Source: an uncultured beta proteobacterium
Lineage (GTDB): Bacteria; Pseudomonadota; Gammaproteobacteria; Burkholderiales; Burkholderiaceae_C
Length of the DNA: 44,931 nt
Direction: 5' to 3'
NCBI GenBank assembly: GCA_903828235.1
Contig: CAIKLM010000127.1
Location: forward strand, 1 to 44,931
Shown here: positions 7,966-17,359 of the stretch, in pieces
How the letters are laid out: each line of letters begins with the position of its first letter
Position numbering within the stretch: the first letter of the stretch is position 1
Translations under genes and position numbers: made by a program
Notes under the pieces: model-generated
Told to the model about the DNA's origin: nothing
Database searches by the model: none
Seen by the model: the letters and a program-made list of their open reading frames with translations, nothing else

Positions 7966-8982
7966 ATGAACACTCTTCGCCGCACTTTCGTCGCCGCCGC
8001 GCTGGCTACCGGCATGCTGGCCGCCCCCCTGGCTTCTTTCGCGCAGGACATCAAGCCGCGCCTGATCCGCTTCGGGTACGGCCTGGTCGAGAACAGCAAC
8101 CAGGGCCGCGCCGCCCGCTTCTTCGCCGAGCAGGTGGAAAAGGCATCCGGCGGCAAGATGCGTGTACGCACTGTCGGTGCCGCGGCGCTGGGCCCGGACA
8201 CGCAGATGCAGCAGGCCCTCATCGGCGGCGCCCAGGAGATGATGGTCGGCTCCACCGCCACGCTGGTCGGCATCACCAAGGAGATGGCGCTGTGGGACAC
8301 GCCGTTCCTGTTCAACAACAGCCGCGAGGCCGACGCCATCCTTGACGGCCCGATCGGTCAGAAGGTGATGGACAGGCTGCAGGAGAAGGGCCTGGTGGGC
8401 CTCGTCTACTGGGAGAACGGCTTCCGCAACCTGACCAACAGCAAGCGGCCCGTGCAGAAGATGGAGGACTTCGACGGCATCAAGCTGCGCGTGATGCAGA
8501 ACAACGTCTATCTCGAGAGTTTCAAGACGCTTGGTGCCAACGCCGTGCCGATGCCCTTCAGCGAGCTCTTCGGCGCGCTGGAGACCAAGACGGTCGACGG
8601 CCAGGAGAACCCCTTCAACACCATCCTGTCGAGCAAGTTCTTCGAGGTGCAGAAGTTCCTCAGCGTCACCAACCACGTCTACAGCCCTTGGATCGTGCTG
8701 GTGAGCAAGAAGTGGTGGGACGAACTCAGCAGGGACGAGCAGAAGGTGCTGCTCGACGCCGCACGGGCCAGCCGCGACTTTGAGCGCAAGGACACCCGCG
8801 AGGAGGCGGGCCGCGCGCTCGCCGAGCTGAAGGCCAAGGGGATGCAGGTCAACGAGCTGCCGGCAAGCGAAGCGGCGCGCATGCGCGCCAAGCTCGCCTC
8901 GGTGAATGCCGGCATCGCCGCCAGCGTCGGTCAGGCCCTGTGGGACGAGACCCAGGCCGCGCTGGCGGCCCTGCGCCGCTGA
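7966..8982 (+). CDS. TRAP transporter periplasmic solute-binding protein (DctP type)
   Basis: The 338-residue protein has a Sec signal peptide with probable cleavage after residue 26 (SFA before QDIK). The mature part follows the DctP fold, including MWDTPFLF-like (ALWDTPFLFNNSREAD) and KMEDFDGIKLRVMQN segments. The arginine in KLRVMQN is the expected carboxylate-binding residue of this family. It captures the substrate in the periplasm and delivers it to the DctQM permease. The start at ATG 7966 is preferred over an upstream in-frame GTG (7954) because the signal peptide begins there. Confidence 0.92.
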   Translation: MNTLRRTFVAAALATGMLAAPLASFAQDIKPRLIRFGYGLVENSNQGRAARFFAEQVEKASGGKMRVRTVGAAALGPDTQMQQALIGGAQEMMVGSTATLVGITKEMALWDTPFLFNNSREADAILDGPIGQKVMDRLQEKGLVGLVYWENGFRNLTNSKRPVQKMEDFDGIKLRVMQNNVYLESFKTLGANAVPMPFSELFGALETKTVDGQENPFNTILSSKFFEVQKFLSVTNHVYSPWIVLVSKKWWDELSRDEQKVLLDAARASRDFERKDTREEAGRALAELKAKGMQVNELPASEAARMRAKLASVNAGIAASVGQALWDETQAALAALRR

Positions 8983-9093
8983 GGCCGCGTGCAGCCGGGT
9001 CGGGAGGCGTGCGTGCGGTCCGACCCGCTGCTTGCGCGCGAGGGACCAGGCTGGGGCAGCACGGCGGTCGGCAACAATGACGTAGTCTTGTCC

Positions 9094-12000
9094 ATGTTCA
9101 ACAGAAGCATGGCGTCCTTGCCGACCGCCCACCCTCCCCAGGACGAGCCCGCCGCAACGCATCCCATCCGCATCAGCGTCCTGGGGCGCGTGCAGGTCGT
9201 CGGCGCAGACGGTCGCGACGGGAGCACCGACTTCGGCCGCGGCGTGGTGCGCAGCGTGCTGGCCCTGGCGGCGTCGTCCCGCCAGGGCGTTGCGCGCGAC
9301 GAGCTGACCGACGCGCTGTGGCCACGGCATCACGCCCAGGCCGCACGCAACCGACTGCACCACACCGTGCATCTGGCTCGTCGCGCGCTCAGCGAGCTGG
9401 CGTGGCCCGATGAATGGATCGTGATCGACCGCGCGCGGCTGTCGCTGGACTCCCGCATATGGTGCGACGCGTGGCAGCTGGAGGACGCGGCCCGGAGCAC
9501 GCCGGAGACGCTGTCGACAGCGTCTGTTGCCGACACGCTGAGGCTGTGCCAGGGTGTGTGGGCGCCGGAGGTCAACGCCTCGGGCCTGGGCCAGTCGATC
9601 CGCCGGCAGTTGCACGAAGCCCACGCCCTGCTCCAGGTCGAGATGGCCCGACGCCTTGGGGCCGACGGCGACACCCGTGCCCTTCGCGAGGCCCTGCAGT
9701 CCGTCATCGACCTCAACGAGACCGATGAGTGGGCCCATGTCCAGCTGATGCAGCTGGATCTGCACGCCGGCCGGCACCACTCGGTGTTGCGGCGCTTCGA
9801 GTCACTGGGCAAGACCTTGGCGCTGAGGCTCGGCCTGCGGCCGTCTCGGCAGGCGAGCGAGATCGCTGCGCAGGCTGCTCGCCAGATCGGCGAACCCGCG
9901 TCGGCCGAGCCTGCTGCCGGGGTTACCTTGCCCTCCTCCGGTGGCCCGTTGCTGGGTCGCGAGCCGCTGCTGCGGGCGCTGTGCGCAGAGATCACTGGCG
10001 GACCGGGCGTGTGGAACGTCACCGGCATGACGGGCGCCGGCAAGACCGCCCTCATGCGCGAGGTGATGCGACGCACAGCGCCGTTGCTCGCCGACGGGGT
10101 GGTCTATGTGCGCCAGGAGCAGGCTTATGACGGGCTCGTCGCCGCGGTCGTCCGCGCAGCGGGGTTGCGCGGGCAGGCTCCCGGCGCGGGCGAACTGTTG
10201 GCGCGACTGCTGGAGGAGAGGGAGGCGCTGCTGGTCCTGGACGATGTCGATCAGGCTGCCGACGCATCCGAGATGTTGGCGTTGCTGTCCCGGCCGCTGA
10301 AGGCCCGGGTCGTGCTGATCAGCAGCTTCGCGCTGGAGACGGGCCCTGTGCCGTTCCGGACCGTGCCCGTGCCGCCGCTGGGCGTGGCTCCCGCTGGTGC
10401 GCCGCTCAGCCAGGCAAGCCTGAGCCCGGCCGTCGCGCTGTTCCAGTCGCGGCGCCCCTCTCTGCAGGATTGCCATCCGGGCGAGACAGAGCTGCGCGAA
10501 GTGGTGGCCCTGGTCGAGGAGCTTGGCGGGCTACCGCTGGCCATCGAACTGGCGGCTGCGCAGACGGACACCCGGACACCTGGCGAGATCCTGGCACAGG
10601 TCCGGGGTGGCGGCGGGCTGATGCCCGCGCCGGCATCTCGCTTGGCCACACCCAAGGACCCCGGGCCGCGGACGTTCCACGACTCGCTCGACTTCTTCGT
10701 CGGGCTGATCGACCCGATCGACCAAAGGCTGTACCAGGCGGTCTCGGTGTTTGCGACGCCTTTCGACGCTGACGGGGTGCAAGCCCTGTGCGAGCGAGCC
10801 GGCCTCGACGACCCCGCACGCATGGTTGCCGCGTTGCCAAGGTTGGCGCGCAGCGGGCTGGTCGAGGCCCGCCCCGGCACCGGCACCTTCCGGATGCTTC
10901 TGGTCCCGAGGGCGCACGCCCGGGCCATGGCTCGTGCGAGCGGACTGTGGAACCGCCTGGAGCGCGTTCATGTCGACGCCCTGATCGAGGAGCTCGAGAC
11001 GGGAGCCGTGGGTCATGAGTCGCCGCTGTATACGGACTGGCTGCTGCGCGTGCGCCGACGGGAGGATGAGGCGCTGGCCCAGCTCGGGGCCGCCGGCCGG
11101 ATCAGCGATGCGCACCTGGTGCGGCTAGCCAGTCCGCTTTTGCAGGCCCTCGCCGCACGCGGCCAGGGCTTGGCGGTCCTCCACTGGTGCGACGTGGCGA
11201 TCCAGGCCAGCATCCGCCTCGGCGACAGTCATGCCGAACTTTCGCTGAGGATCTTCGCCTCGATCATGCTGCTCGCGGCGCAGCGCGCGGACGAGGCCTT
11301 GGCCCACGCCCGGGCTGCCGAACGACTCGTCGGCGAGGATGTTGATCCCGAGCTCTCTGCCCTTGCGATCGCTACCTTGGCCCAGGCGATCAATGCTGCG
11401 GGCGGAATCGAGGAGGCCCTGGGCTTTCTGCGGGGCTGGATCCAGGACCATCCGGGTCCGGCCCAGCGCGGCTTCTGGACGATCTTCGCCGCCATGGGCA
11501 GGTTGAGAAAGTCGGGAGTCGTTCCGGCTCTAGAGTCGCTGGGGACCCCGCTGCCGCCGCTGGGGGTGTTGCGCGCGCGCTTCGCCGGGTCGCTGCTGTG
11601 GAGGCACCTGCTCGTGGCGCTCGCGACGCTGAACCCCGACCCGGCGACGCGGCTGGACCTTGCCGACGAGATGGTAGCGGCTGCGCGTCGGATGGACTCT
11701 GTGCCCTCCGTGATCGGGGGACTGTTCTTCAGGGTGCAGGCGCGGCTGGCCCTGGGCCAGAGCGACGACGCGGGTCGTGACATCTCGGAGTGGTACCGCC
11801 TCGCTCGCGACAGCGGCGACCGGGTATGGGCCAGTGCCGCGTGCATGATCATGGTCGATTCTGCGTGGCGGATTGGTGACCTCGACCGGGCCGACACTTG
11901 GCTGGGCGAGGCCCGGCTGAACATCCGGCCCGACGAACCCGGTGAACAGCGGCGCTTCGTGCTGCTTCACGAGACCGTGGTGGCAGTACTCCGTGGTGAC

Positions 12001-12357
12001 CGTGCACGCGCGTCGCGGGCCTTCTTCGAGGCCGTGGGCCATCACGTCGAAGAACTTCGCCTGGGCAGCCTGGAAGGGGCGATCGAGGCCGGTGCGCTCC
12101 TCGCCCGGATGCTGGGGCTCGAGGACATCGCTGGATCGCTGGCTACGCATCTAGCCGTCCTCTCTCCGGCGCAGTTCAACCCCCTGGCCGTCACGCGCTT
12201 CCGGGAGAGGCATCTGGCCCCCCGGACCTCCCTGGCCATGGTCGATCGCGGCACCGGGGACGGCGCCAGCTTGGAGTCCGTGGCCTCGGGATCCAGCCCG
12301 GATGAGTTGTCGGCCAAGGCAAGGGCCGACATCGCGTCCCTGCTCAAGGCGCTATAG
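9094..12357 (+). CDS. SARP-like transcriptional regulator with BTAD, P-loop and repeat domains
   Basis: The product has about 1087 residues. Residues about 25-110 form a winged-helix domain of the SARP/OmpR kind, with the ALWPRHHAQAARNRLHHTVH segment typical of BTAD regulators. A bacterial transcriptional activator domain follows (about 120-270). A STAND-like P-loop module has GMTGAGKT near 311-318 and a Walker B-like LLVLDDVDQ near 379. The C-terminal half is helical and TPR-like. Such proteins bind direct repeats and recruit RNA polymerase; the NTPase and repeats sense an unknown signal. The start is uncertain: ATG 9094 is chosen, with GTG 8989 and ATG 9109 also possible. It converges with a second regulator of the same design, with which its stop codon abuts in CTATAG. 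It is a candidate activator of the triple-hexamer promoters described here. Confidence 0.85.
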   Translation: MFNRSMASLPTAHPPQDEPAATHPIRISVLGRVQVVGADGRDGSTDFGRGVVRSVLALAASSRQGVARDELTDALWPRHHAQAARNRLHHTVHLARRALSELAWPDEWIVIDRARLSLDSRIWCDAWQLEDAARSTPETLSTASVADTLRLCQGVWAPEVNASGLGQSIRRQLHEAHALLQVEMARRLGADGDTRALREALQSVIDLNETDEWAHVQLMQLDLHAGRHHSVLRRFESLGKTLALRLGLRPSRQASEIAAQAARQIGEPASAEPAAGVTLPSSGGPLLGREPLLRALCAEITGGPGVWNVTGMTGAGKTALMREVMRRTAPLLADGVVYVRQEQAYDGLVAAVVRAAGLRGQAPGAGELLARLLEEREALLVLDDVDQAADASEMLALLSRPLKARVVLISSFALETGPVPFRTVPVPPLGVAPAGAPLSQASLSPAVALFQSRRPSLQDCHPGETELREVVALVEELGGLPLAIELAAAQTDTRTPGEILAQVRGGGGLMPAPASRLATPKDPGPRTFHDSLDFFVGLIDPIDQRLYQAVSVFATPFDADGVQALCERAGLDDPARMVAALPRLARSGLVEARPGTGTFRMLLVPRAHARAMARASGLWNRLERVHVDALIEELETGAVGHESPLYTDWLLRVRRREDEALAQLGAAGRISDAHLVRLASPLLQALAARGQGLAVLHWCDVAIQASIRLGDSHAELSLRIFASIMLLAAQRADEALAHARAAERLVGEDVDPELSALAIATLAQAINAAGGIEEALGFLRGWIQDHPGPAQRGFWTIFAAMGRLRKSGVVPALESLGTPLPPLGVLRARFAGSLLWRHLLVALATLNPDPATRLDLADEMVAAARRMDSVPSVIGGLFFRVQARLALGQSDDAGRDISEWYRLARDSGDRVWASAACMIMVDSAWRIGDLDRADTWLGEARLNIRPDEPGEQRRFVLLHETVVAVLRGDRARASRAFFEAVGHHVEELRLGSLEGAIEAGALLARMLGLEDIAGSLATHLAVLSPAQFNPLAVTRFRERHLAPRTSLAMVDRGTGDGASLESVASGSSPDELSAKARADIASLLKAL

Positions 12358-15300
12358 CCCGGGCGAATCCCCTGGCGCCGAAGCCAGCACTCCGATCGCC
12401 GCGCTGACGAGCACCCGCCCGGAAGGCTCTGACAGGGCCCGGATGCGAGCGCCCGGCCTGGCGGTGGTGCCCAGAGCAGAACTGCGCGCCCGCACCCAGG
12501 GGCGAAGCTGCTGCCCGGCGACCTGCTCGAAGCGCTCCAGGTCGTCGAGCAAGCAACCTGCGACGTCGGGTCTTTGGAGGACCATCGCCAGGTCCGCGAC
12601 GTTGACCAGTTCTCCCTGGGGATCGACGAAGACGTTTTCGCGCCCGATCAGGTCCAGCGTGGTTCGCAGGCGCAACCTTGCCGACGCCGCATGTCCCCGA
12701 CGTGCATCGAGAAGGCTTGCCAGCAGGCCGACCTCGACCGCGGTGGACGGGTCGGACGGTCCGGAAGACGGATCTTCCGCCTCCCTCGCGAGGGCTCTAG
12801 CCACCGGCAGTGCGCCCAACGCGTAATGGATCCAGCCCATCGCAAGCAGGCCGCGCTTGAGAAGCAGGGGTGGCGCGTCGGCGGGCAGTTCGGCGAAGAC
12901 CCGTCCGCAAACGTCAAGGGCTTTCGAAAACTCCTGTTGCGAGATCAGCAACTCGGTCAGCATCAGGTCGCAGCGCGCGACCTCGTGGCGGTCGCTGCTC
13001 GCGGAAGCGACGGCGCGTGCCATGGCCAGATGTCGGTGCGCGGGTTCGGCCTGCCCCAGGCGGAATGCGTACTTCGCTTCGCTTTGATGGGCCCTCAACA
13101 GGCCGCGCTGGAACCCGAAATAGGCGAAGACCCCTTCGGCCTGTGCGCACAGTTCCAGCGCCTTGCCAAGAGCACCTCGGCCGGCTGCCAGATGCGCCAC
13201 GCGAAGGAGGGCCTCGCCCGCTTCGAGTCCACGCTGGCTCATGGCCCGCGGCCAGCGCTGGCGCTCCCGGGCATCGCCATAGCGCTCCACGATCCTGCGG
13301 GCGCGCGCCTCCAGCAGGGGATTCGATCCCAGGGTCTCTTGAGCCAGTGCGCGGCAAGCGTCTTCGAAGCCGCCGACGAAGTTGCCCAACTGCACCCGGA
13401 GCTCCGAACGCTCCACGAGCAACGGTGCAGCGGTGGCCTCCAGGCCATCCAAGGCGCCACCCAGCCACTCAAGCCATTCGAGCGCCTTGCGCGCATGGCG
13501 CGGGCGCCGCAGGAATGCGGCCTGTGCCAGGCAAACCCCCGCGACCCCGCGGAAGTTCAGCTGCTTCTGCATCCGTGCCACGAGAGACTCGAAATCATCG
13601 AAGCGGTCGTCGAACCACGCGAGCCGTTGCGCCGGGTCGTGGCCCTCACCCGGGCCCGTCGACGTGCCGTGACGCAGGAACAGGCGCTCGATTCGGCGTT
13701 GGTGGTCTTCGCCCACTGCGCTCGCATCGGCGTGGATCAGCGCTGCCACCACGTACCGTGGCACGCGGAACTCGCTCCAGGTGGAGTGATCTCCCCTGCG
13801 CACGCGGCGAAGCATGAAGTGGTGCCGCACGCAAAGGTCGATCAGGGCATGCAGTTCGCTCTCGTCGAGTTCTTCGAACAGACAGGCCATGTCCTCGCGG
13901 GTCAGCCAGCTGCGCATCTGCGCCAGGGTGCCGAGCAACTGCCTGACGGCCTGTCCGGCGCTGCACAGCCAGCGGACCAGGCTGGAGATCGGGAGGGCAT
14001 CCGCTTGCCCCGCCTGTCGCTCGAGCCGCAAGATGGACGCAGGATCGTGGCAGATGCGCTCGTGCAACTCGGCCAGCAGCCCCGTCCTACCCCACTTGGC
14101 GGCCGTCTTGAGCAGCAAGGGCAGGCCGTCGAGCTCGCGGGCCAGCGACTGCGCGGCCTTGGCGTCGTCCGGGTCGTCGATCGTGCCTGCAGAGCGCTCC
14201 GCCTGCAACAGCAGCCTGCAGGCCGGTGACGGCCCTCCATCGGGGTCCGGCTGCAACAGCTGCGTGGGATCGAGCGCGATCGTTCGCTCGCCGAGCGTCC
14301 GCAGATTCATCCAGGCCGTCACCAGCCAGCGAACGTCGCTGCCAAGGCCCGTCCAGAGCGACAGTTCGTGACCGAAAGAAGAGGCCTCCTCGAGACCATC
14401 GACGACCACGAGCAATTCCCGCCCCTTGAGGGCTCTGGCCACCAGTTCCAGCGACGGGGCGCCGTCCGGTGTCGAAGGCGAGAGTCCAGCGCTGGTCAGA
14501 GCCGACAACAGCCGCCCGCGCAGCGCATCAGACGCGGGCGGCATGCCGGAGCAATCGATCCACAGCACTCCGTGGCGATGCTCCGCGGTGACCTCGCGCG
14601 CGAGCGAGCCGGCAAGCGCGGACTTGCCCGACCCGGGTGGTCCTGCCAGGGTGACGATCGAGACCGTCGGGTCGCGCAGTACCTGCAGCGCCGCGTCGCG
14701 CTCTCTGTCATACCCGAAGACGAGCACCGGCCCGGGAAGCTGCGGTCGGGCGACCGCGGTGTCAGCATGGACAGCGGTCGCTGCAGCCGTGAGCGCGGTC
14801 AAACCCATGCCCGGGCGGTTGACCTTCTGCTGGATTTGACGCTCCAGCTGATCCAGGCGCGTGGCCGACCCGGGGTCGATCTCAAGCAGCGCCTTGCGCG
14901 CGTGCCGGCAATGCAGAAGGGCCGCATCGGGGCGGCCCTGATCAGCCAGTAGCGTCGCGTAGGTCAACTGGGCATCGAGGTCGGACTCCAGCAGCTGCGC
15001 CAGGCGCTGGGCATGCTCCAGCGCGTGCTCGGGTTGGTCGAGTTCCCATGCCAGCTGGACCGCTTGGTTCAGTGCCTTGGCCTGCATGCCGGCCAGGCGC
15101 GCGCGCCGGGCCGCGATGTCGGCATTGTCGAGCCAGTCGGGCGCGAGCTCGCCTCCGTACCAGTCGAGCGCGCGCTCGATCGCGCGCAGCCGGGCCGGCT
15201 CGTCGTCGTCGTCGTCGTTCTGGTCCAGGCCACGCTCGAACTCCAAGGCATCGATGCAGATTTGCGGAGGCAGCAGCAGCTCGACCCGGTCGCGGCCGAC

Positions 15301-15711
15301 GAGGATCTGCGGGCGCAGTGCCTCGGGCAGCTCCTCCAGGCTCTTGCGGATCCAGTGGATCGTGTGGTGCAGGCGATTGCGGGCACGTGCCTCGTCGAAG
15401 TCGGGCCAGAGGGCTTCGAGCACGCTGGCTCTCGATTCCGACAGCCGCGTCGAGCTGCCCAGCAGCTGCAGCAGGCGGCGCGCATGCACTCGCCGCCAGA
15501 CCGACTCGTCGACTGTGCCATCGGGGAAGTCGAGCCTGAAGTCGCCCAGCACGCGGATGAGGTTCGTCCCACGGCGGCCTTCGGAACGAACCGAGCCACG
15601 CGACGACGCAGCCGGTTCATCGAACGCCAAGAAGCCAGATCCCAAGGGCTGCCTCACGAAGAAAGAGAAGACCGACGTACGCGTCGGTTGTTTGTCGACG
15701 TTCTCGGTCAT
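12352..15711 (-). CDS. Second SARP-like regulator with BTAD, P-loop and repeat domains
   Basis: The product has about 1119 residues and the same domain order as the gene at 9094, but a clearly diverged sequence. The winged helix begins near residue 50 (IRVLGDFRLDFPDG) and includes LEALWPDFDEARARNRLHHT. The BTAD domain lies at about 140-290 and includes a DDDDDE acidic stretch. The P-loop AGPPGSGKSAL is near residue 355, and a long TPR-like helical region follows to the C-terminus. ATG 15711 is chosen because upstream in-frame sequence looks non-coding. The gene is divergent from the small gene at 15996, whose promoter carries the regulon motif. With two BTAD regulators next to a type III locus, a role resembling HilA of Salmonella (also wHTH plus BTAD-like) is plausible but unproven. 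Confidence 0.85.
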   Translation of the reverse strand: MTENVDKQPTRTSVFSFFVRQPLGSGFLAFDEPAASSRGSVRSEGRRGTNLIRVLGDFRLDFPDGTVDESVWRRVHARRLLQLLGSSTRLSESRASVLEALWPDFDEARARNRLHHTIHWIRKSLEELPEALRPQILVGRDRVELLLPPQICIDALEFERGLDQNDDDDDEPARLRAIERALDWYGGELAPDWLDNADIAARRARLAGMQAKALNQAVQLAWELDQPEHALEHAQRLAQLLESDLDAQLTYATLLADQGRPDAALLHCRHARKALLEIDPGSATRLDQLERQIQQKVNRPGMGLTALTAAATAVHADTAVARPQLPGPVLVFGYDRERDAALQVLRDPTVSIVTLAGPPGSGKSALAGSLAREVTAEHRHGVLWIDCSGMPPASDALRGRLLSALTSAGLSPSTPDGAPSLELVARALKGRELLVVVDGLEEASSFGHELSLWTGLGSDVRWLVTAWMNLRTLGERTIALDPTQLLQPDPDGGPSPACRLLLQAERSAGTIDDPDDAKAAQSLARELDGLPLLLKTAAKWGRTGLLAELHERICHDPASILRLERQAGQADALPISSLVRWLCSAGQAVRQLLGTLAQMRSWLTREDMACLFEELDESELHALIDLCVRHHFMLRRVRRGDHSTWSEFRVPRYVVAALIHADASAVGEDHQRRIERLFLRHGTSTGPGEGHDPAQRLAWFDDRFDDFESLVARMQKQLNFRGVAGVCLAQAAFLRRPRHARKALEWLEWLGGALDGLEATAAPLLVERSELRVQLGNFVGGFEDACRALAQETLGSNPLLEARARRIVERYGDARERQRWPRAMSQRGLEAGEALLRVAHLAAGRGALGKALELCAQAEGVFAYFGFQRGLLRAHQSEAKYAFRLGQAEPAHRHLAMARAVASASSDRHEVARCDLMLTELLISQQEFSKALDVCGRVFAELPADAPPLLLKRGLLAMGWIHYALGALPVARALAREAEDPSSGPSDPSTAVEVGLLASLLDARRGHAASARLRLRTTLDLIGRENVFVDPQGELVNVADLAMVLQRPDVAGCLLDDLERFEQVAGQQLRPWVRARSSALGTTARPGARIRALSEPSGRVLVSAAIGVLASAPGDSPGL

Positions 15712-15887
15712 TCTGTGGCGGCCACGTTGCCGAGACCATGAGCCACCACCTGAATGCGGGGGCTGCACAGGAGGCAGGCGAGTCCGCGTTATCGGCAGGA
15801 GAAGCCTGGTTCGGGTGCGCCTAGAGGTCGCGATGGAGGAATCGTGCATAGGGGCAGACCCCGAGCGCAGCTGCAGTGGGCGCTCGC

Positions 15888-15930
15888 GGAAACCAAGGCA
15901 AAGGCGCAGCAAAGCCGGCGACCACAGCAT
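15888..15930 (+). promoter_or_regulatory. Regulon promoter P1: triple hexamer plus -10
   Basis: GGAAAC (15888-15893), GCAAAG (15898-15903) and GCAAAG (15909-15914) start 10 and 11 bp apart. CAGCAT (15925-15930) follows 10 bp after the last hexamer and serves as the -10. The site is upstream of the small gene at 15996 and argues against an earlier start for that gene. Confidence 0.75.
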
Positions 15931-15995
15931 CCGCACCAACAGGGTGTATGCCGCAGGCACCACATGCGGACGATTGCTTGATTGGAGACGAGGGA

Positions 15996-16229
15996 TTGGA
16001 ACTGCAACAGATTGTTTGGCCGGTTGATGCGGCCCTTTCACAGCACGCACAAGCCATGGCAACGTCGTCGGCAGACCTGTGGTCCTCGAGCCTGCTCGAG
16101 GGACTCAAGGCTTGGATCGCGTCGTCCGAGGATCCGCAGGCTGGCGGCTCCGGTGACCTGAGCGAGGCGCTGTCCGTGATCGATGGGGCCTTCCAGGCCG
16201 CTCGCTCCGCGCTGAAGTCGTTGTCGTGA
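15996..16229 (+). CDS. Small unknown protein in the type III regulon
   Basis: This is a frame of 77 residues if translation starts at TTG 15996, which has GGAG (15984-15987) eight bases upstream plus an AGGG closer in. In-frame ATG 15948 is an alternative (93 residues). The product is helical, begins MELQQIVWPVDAALSQH and ends ARSALKSLS, with no membrane segment or signal peptide. I recognise no family. Its promoter has the triple-hexamer motif of the injectisome genes and the next gene starts 36 bases after its stop, so the two probably form an operon. A chaperone or small export substrate is possible, but nothing in the sequence proves it. Confidence 0.5.
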   Translation: MELQQIVWPVDAALSQHAQAMATSSADLWSSSLLEGLKAWIASSEDPQAGGSGDLSEALSVIDGAFQAARSALKSLS

Positions 16230-16265
16230 TGGCTGACTGCCGGCACGCCACGTGAGGAACGAGCC

Positions 16266-17207
16266 ATGAGTGCCTTGACCTCGGTGCCGGGAGCCGCGGG
16301 CCTGGCAGACGTTGCTCGGCCTGCCGCCGGAGTGCTGCTCGGTCCGCCGGCGCGGCCCTTTGTTCCGGCAGGTGAGGCACCGAGCGCGTTGCCTGCGACA
16401 CCCGACCACGACGCGCGCGAAGCCGAGAGCGCATGTGCAGTTGCGGTTGGGATGCCGGCGCAATGGCTGCTCCAGGCCAGGGCCATGCCCGAGTTTGCCA
16501 ATGCCAGCGACGCCGACCTGATGGAGGTCGCCCGCGACATCCGCGCGGCGTCCCGGTTCGACAGCCCCCAGGAGATCACGGCCTGGTACCGTGCCAATCC
16601 GCAGACGGGCTCCGCGCCCAGGCAGGTGACAGGTGCCGACTTGACAACGGCACCGGGAGTGGGCGGTCAGCGATCAGGCGGCGCGGGCGCCGTCCGCGAG
16701 GCGTTGAGATTTGGACTCAACGGGCCGTCCTTGAGGCGAGACTTGGTGATCTGGAGGGCGTTCGATGGCCTGCGCCGAGGTGTCCTCGAGCCGGCGCGTG
16801 CGATCCAGGACAGTCTCCGCGCTTGCGCGGTCTTCGCTGCCGAGGTAGCCCAGCGCGTTTACTGCTATTCCCGGATCGCTCCATCGGACCTGCGCGCCAT
16901 CCGCGAACTGCGGCCCATCCTGCGAGATCCACGCGAGGCCGAGACGCGGGAGTTCGCGTACGTGCGGCGCATCGTGCTGGGCAGCGAGTCGCTGCGGTCG
17001 ATCTTGACCGGGCGCGCAGCGACTCTCAATGAACGCGCGACCGTGCCCGTCAGGGCGCTAGACGCCATTGAGGCGTCCTCGCGGCCCCGCAGGCCGTCGG
17101 ACCGGGAACGGGACACCGTGCTGGACAACCTGGCGGCCGCGCGCCAGTGGGACGACAGCGCCCCGCGGGTGGACCTTAGGCCAGCGGACAGCGCCGGGAA
17201 GGGGTGA
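16266..17207 (+). CDS. Unknown protein, candidate type III substrate
   Basis: The 313-residue protein has a good ribosome site (GAGGAACG) before ATG 16266. The first 60 residues are rich in Ala, Pro and Ser with few charges, as in many type III export signals. The remainder is helical and Arg-rich (for example PSLRRDLVIWRAFDGLRR near 155-172), without membrane segments. No family was recognised. It follows the small gene at 15996 and shares its regulon promoter, which places it with the secretion locus. Effector, chaperone and gatekeeper-like roles all remain open. Confidence 0.7.
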   Translation: MSALTSVPGAAGLADVARPAAGVLLGPPARPFVPAGEAPSALPATPDHDAREAESACAVAVGMPAQWLLQARAMPEFANASDADLMEVARDIRAASRFDSPQEITAWYRANPQTGSAPRQVTGADLTTAPGVGGQRSGGAGAVREALRFGLNGPSLRRDLVIWRAFDGLRRGVLEPARAIQDSLRACAVFAAEVAQRVYCYSRIAPSDLRAIRELRPILRDPREAETREFAYVRRIVLGSESLRSILTGRAATLNERATVPVRALDAIEASSRPRRPSDRERDTVLDNLAAARQWDDSAPRVDLRPADSAGKG

Positions 17208-17244
17208 TCCCGGCTCCTTGCGATCGGCTGCTGCCGGTGCTCTA

Positions 17245-17287
17245 GCAAAGCGCGGCAAAGCGCGGCCAAACCGCCACGGGACAGACT
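17245..17287 (+). promoter_or_regulatory. Regulon promoter P2: triple hexamer plus -10 (motor pair)
   Basis: GCAAAG (17245-17250), GCAAAG (17255-17260) and CCAAAC (17266-17271) have starts 10 and 11 bp apart. CAGACT (17282-17287) lies 10 bp further on as the -10. It is 73 bp upstream of the MotA/ZorA-like start and ties the motor pair to the injectisome regulon. Confidence 0.78.
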
Positions 17288-17359
17288 GCCTTTGACATCC
17301 CGCGGCGGTCGCGGGGCCCGGCAGCGTCGCCGTCGGGTGTGCACAGGGACCCTGACGCG

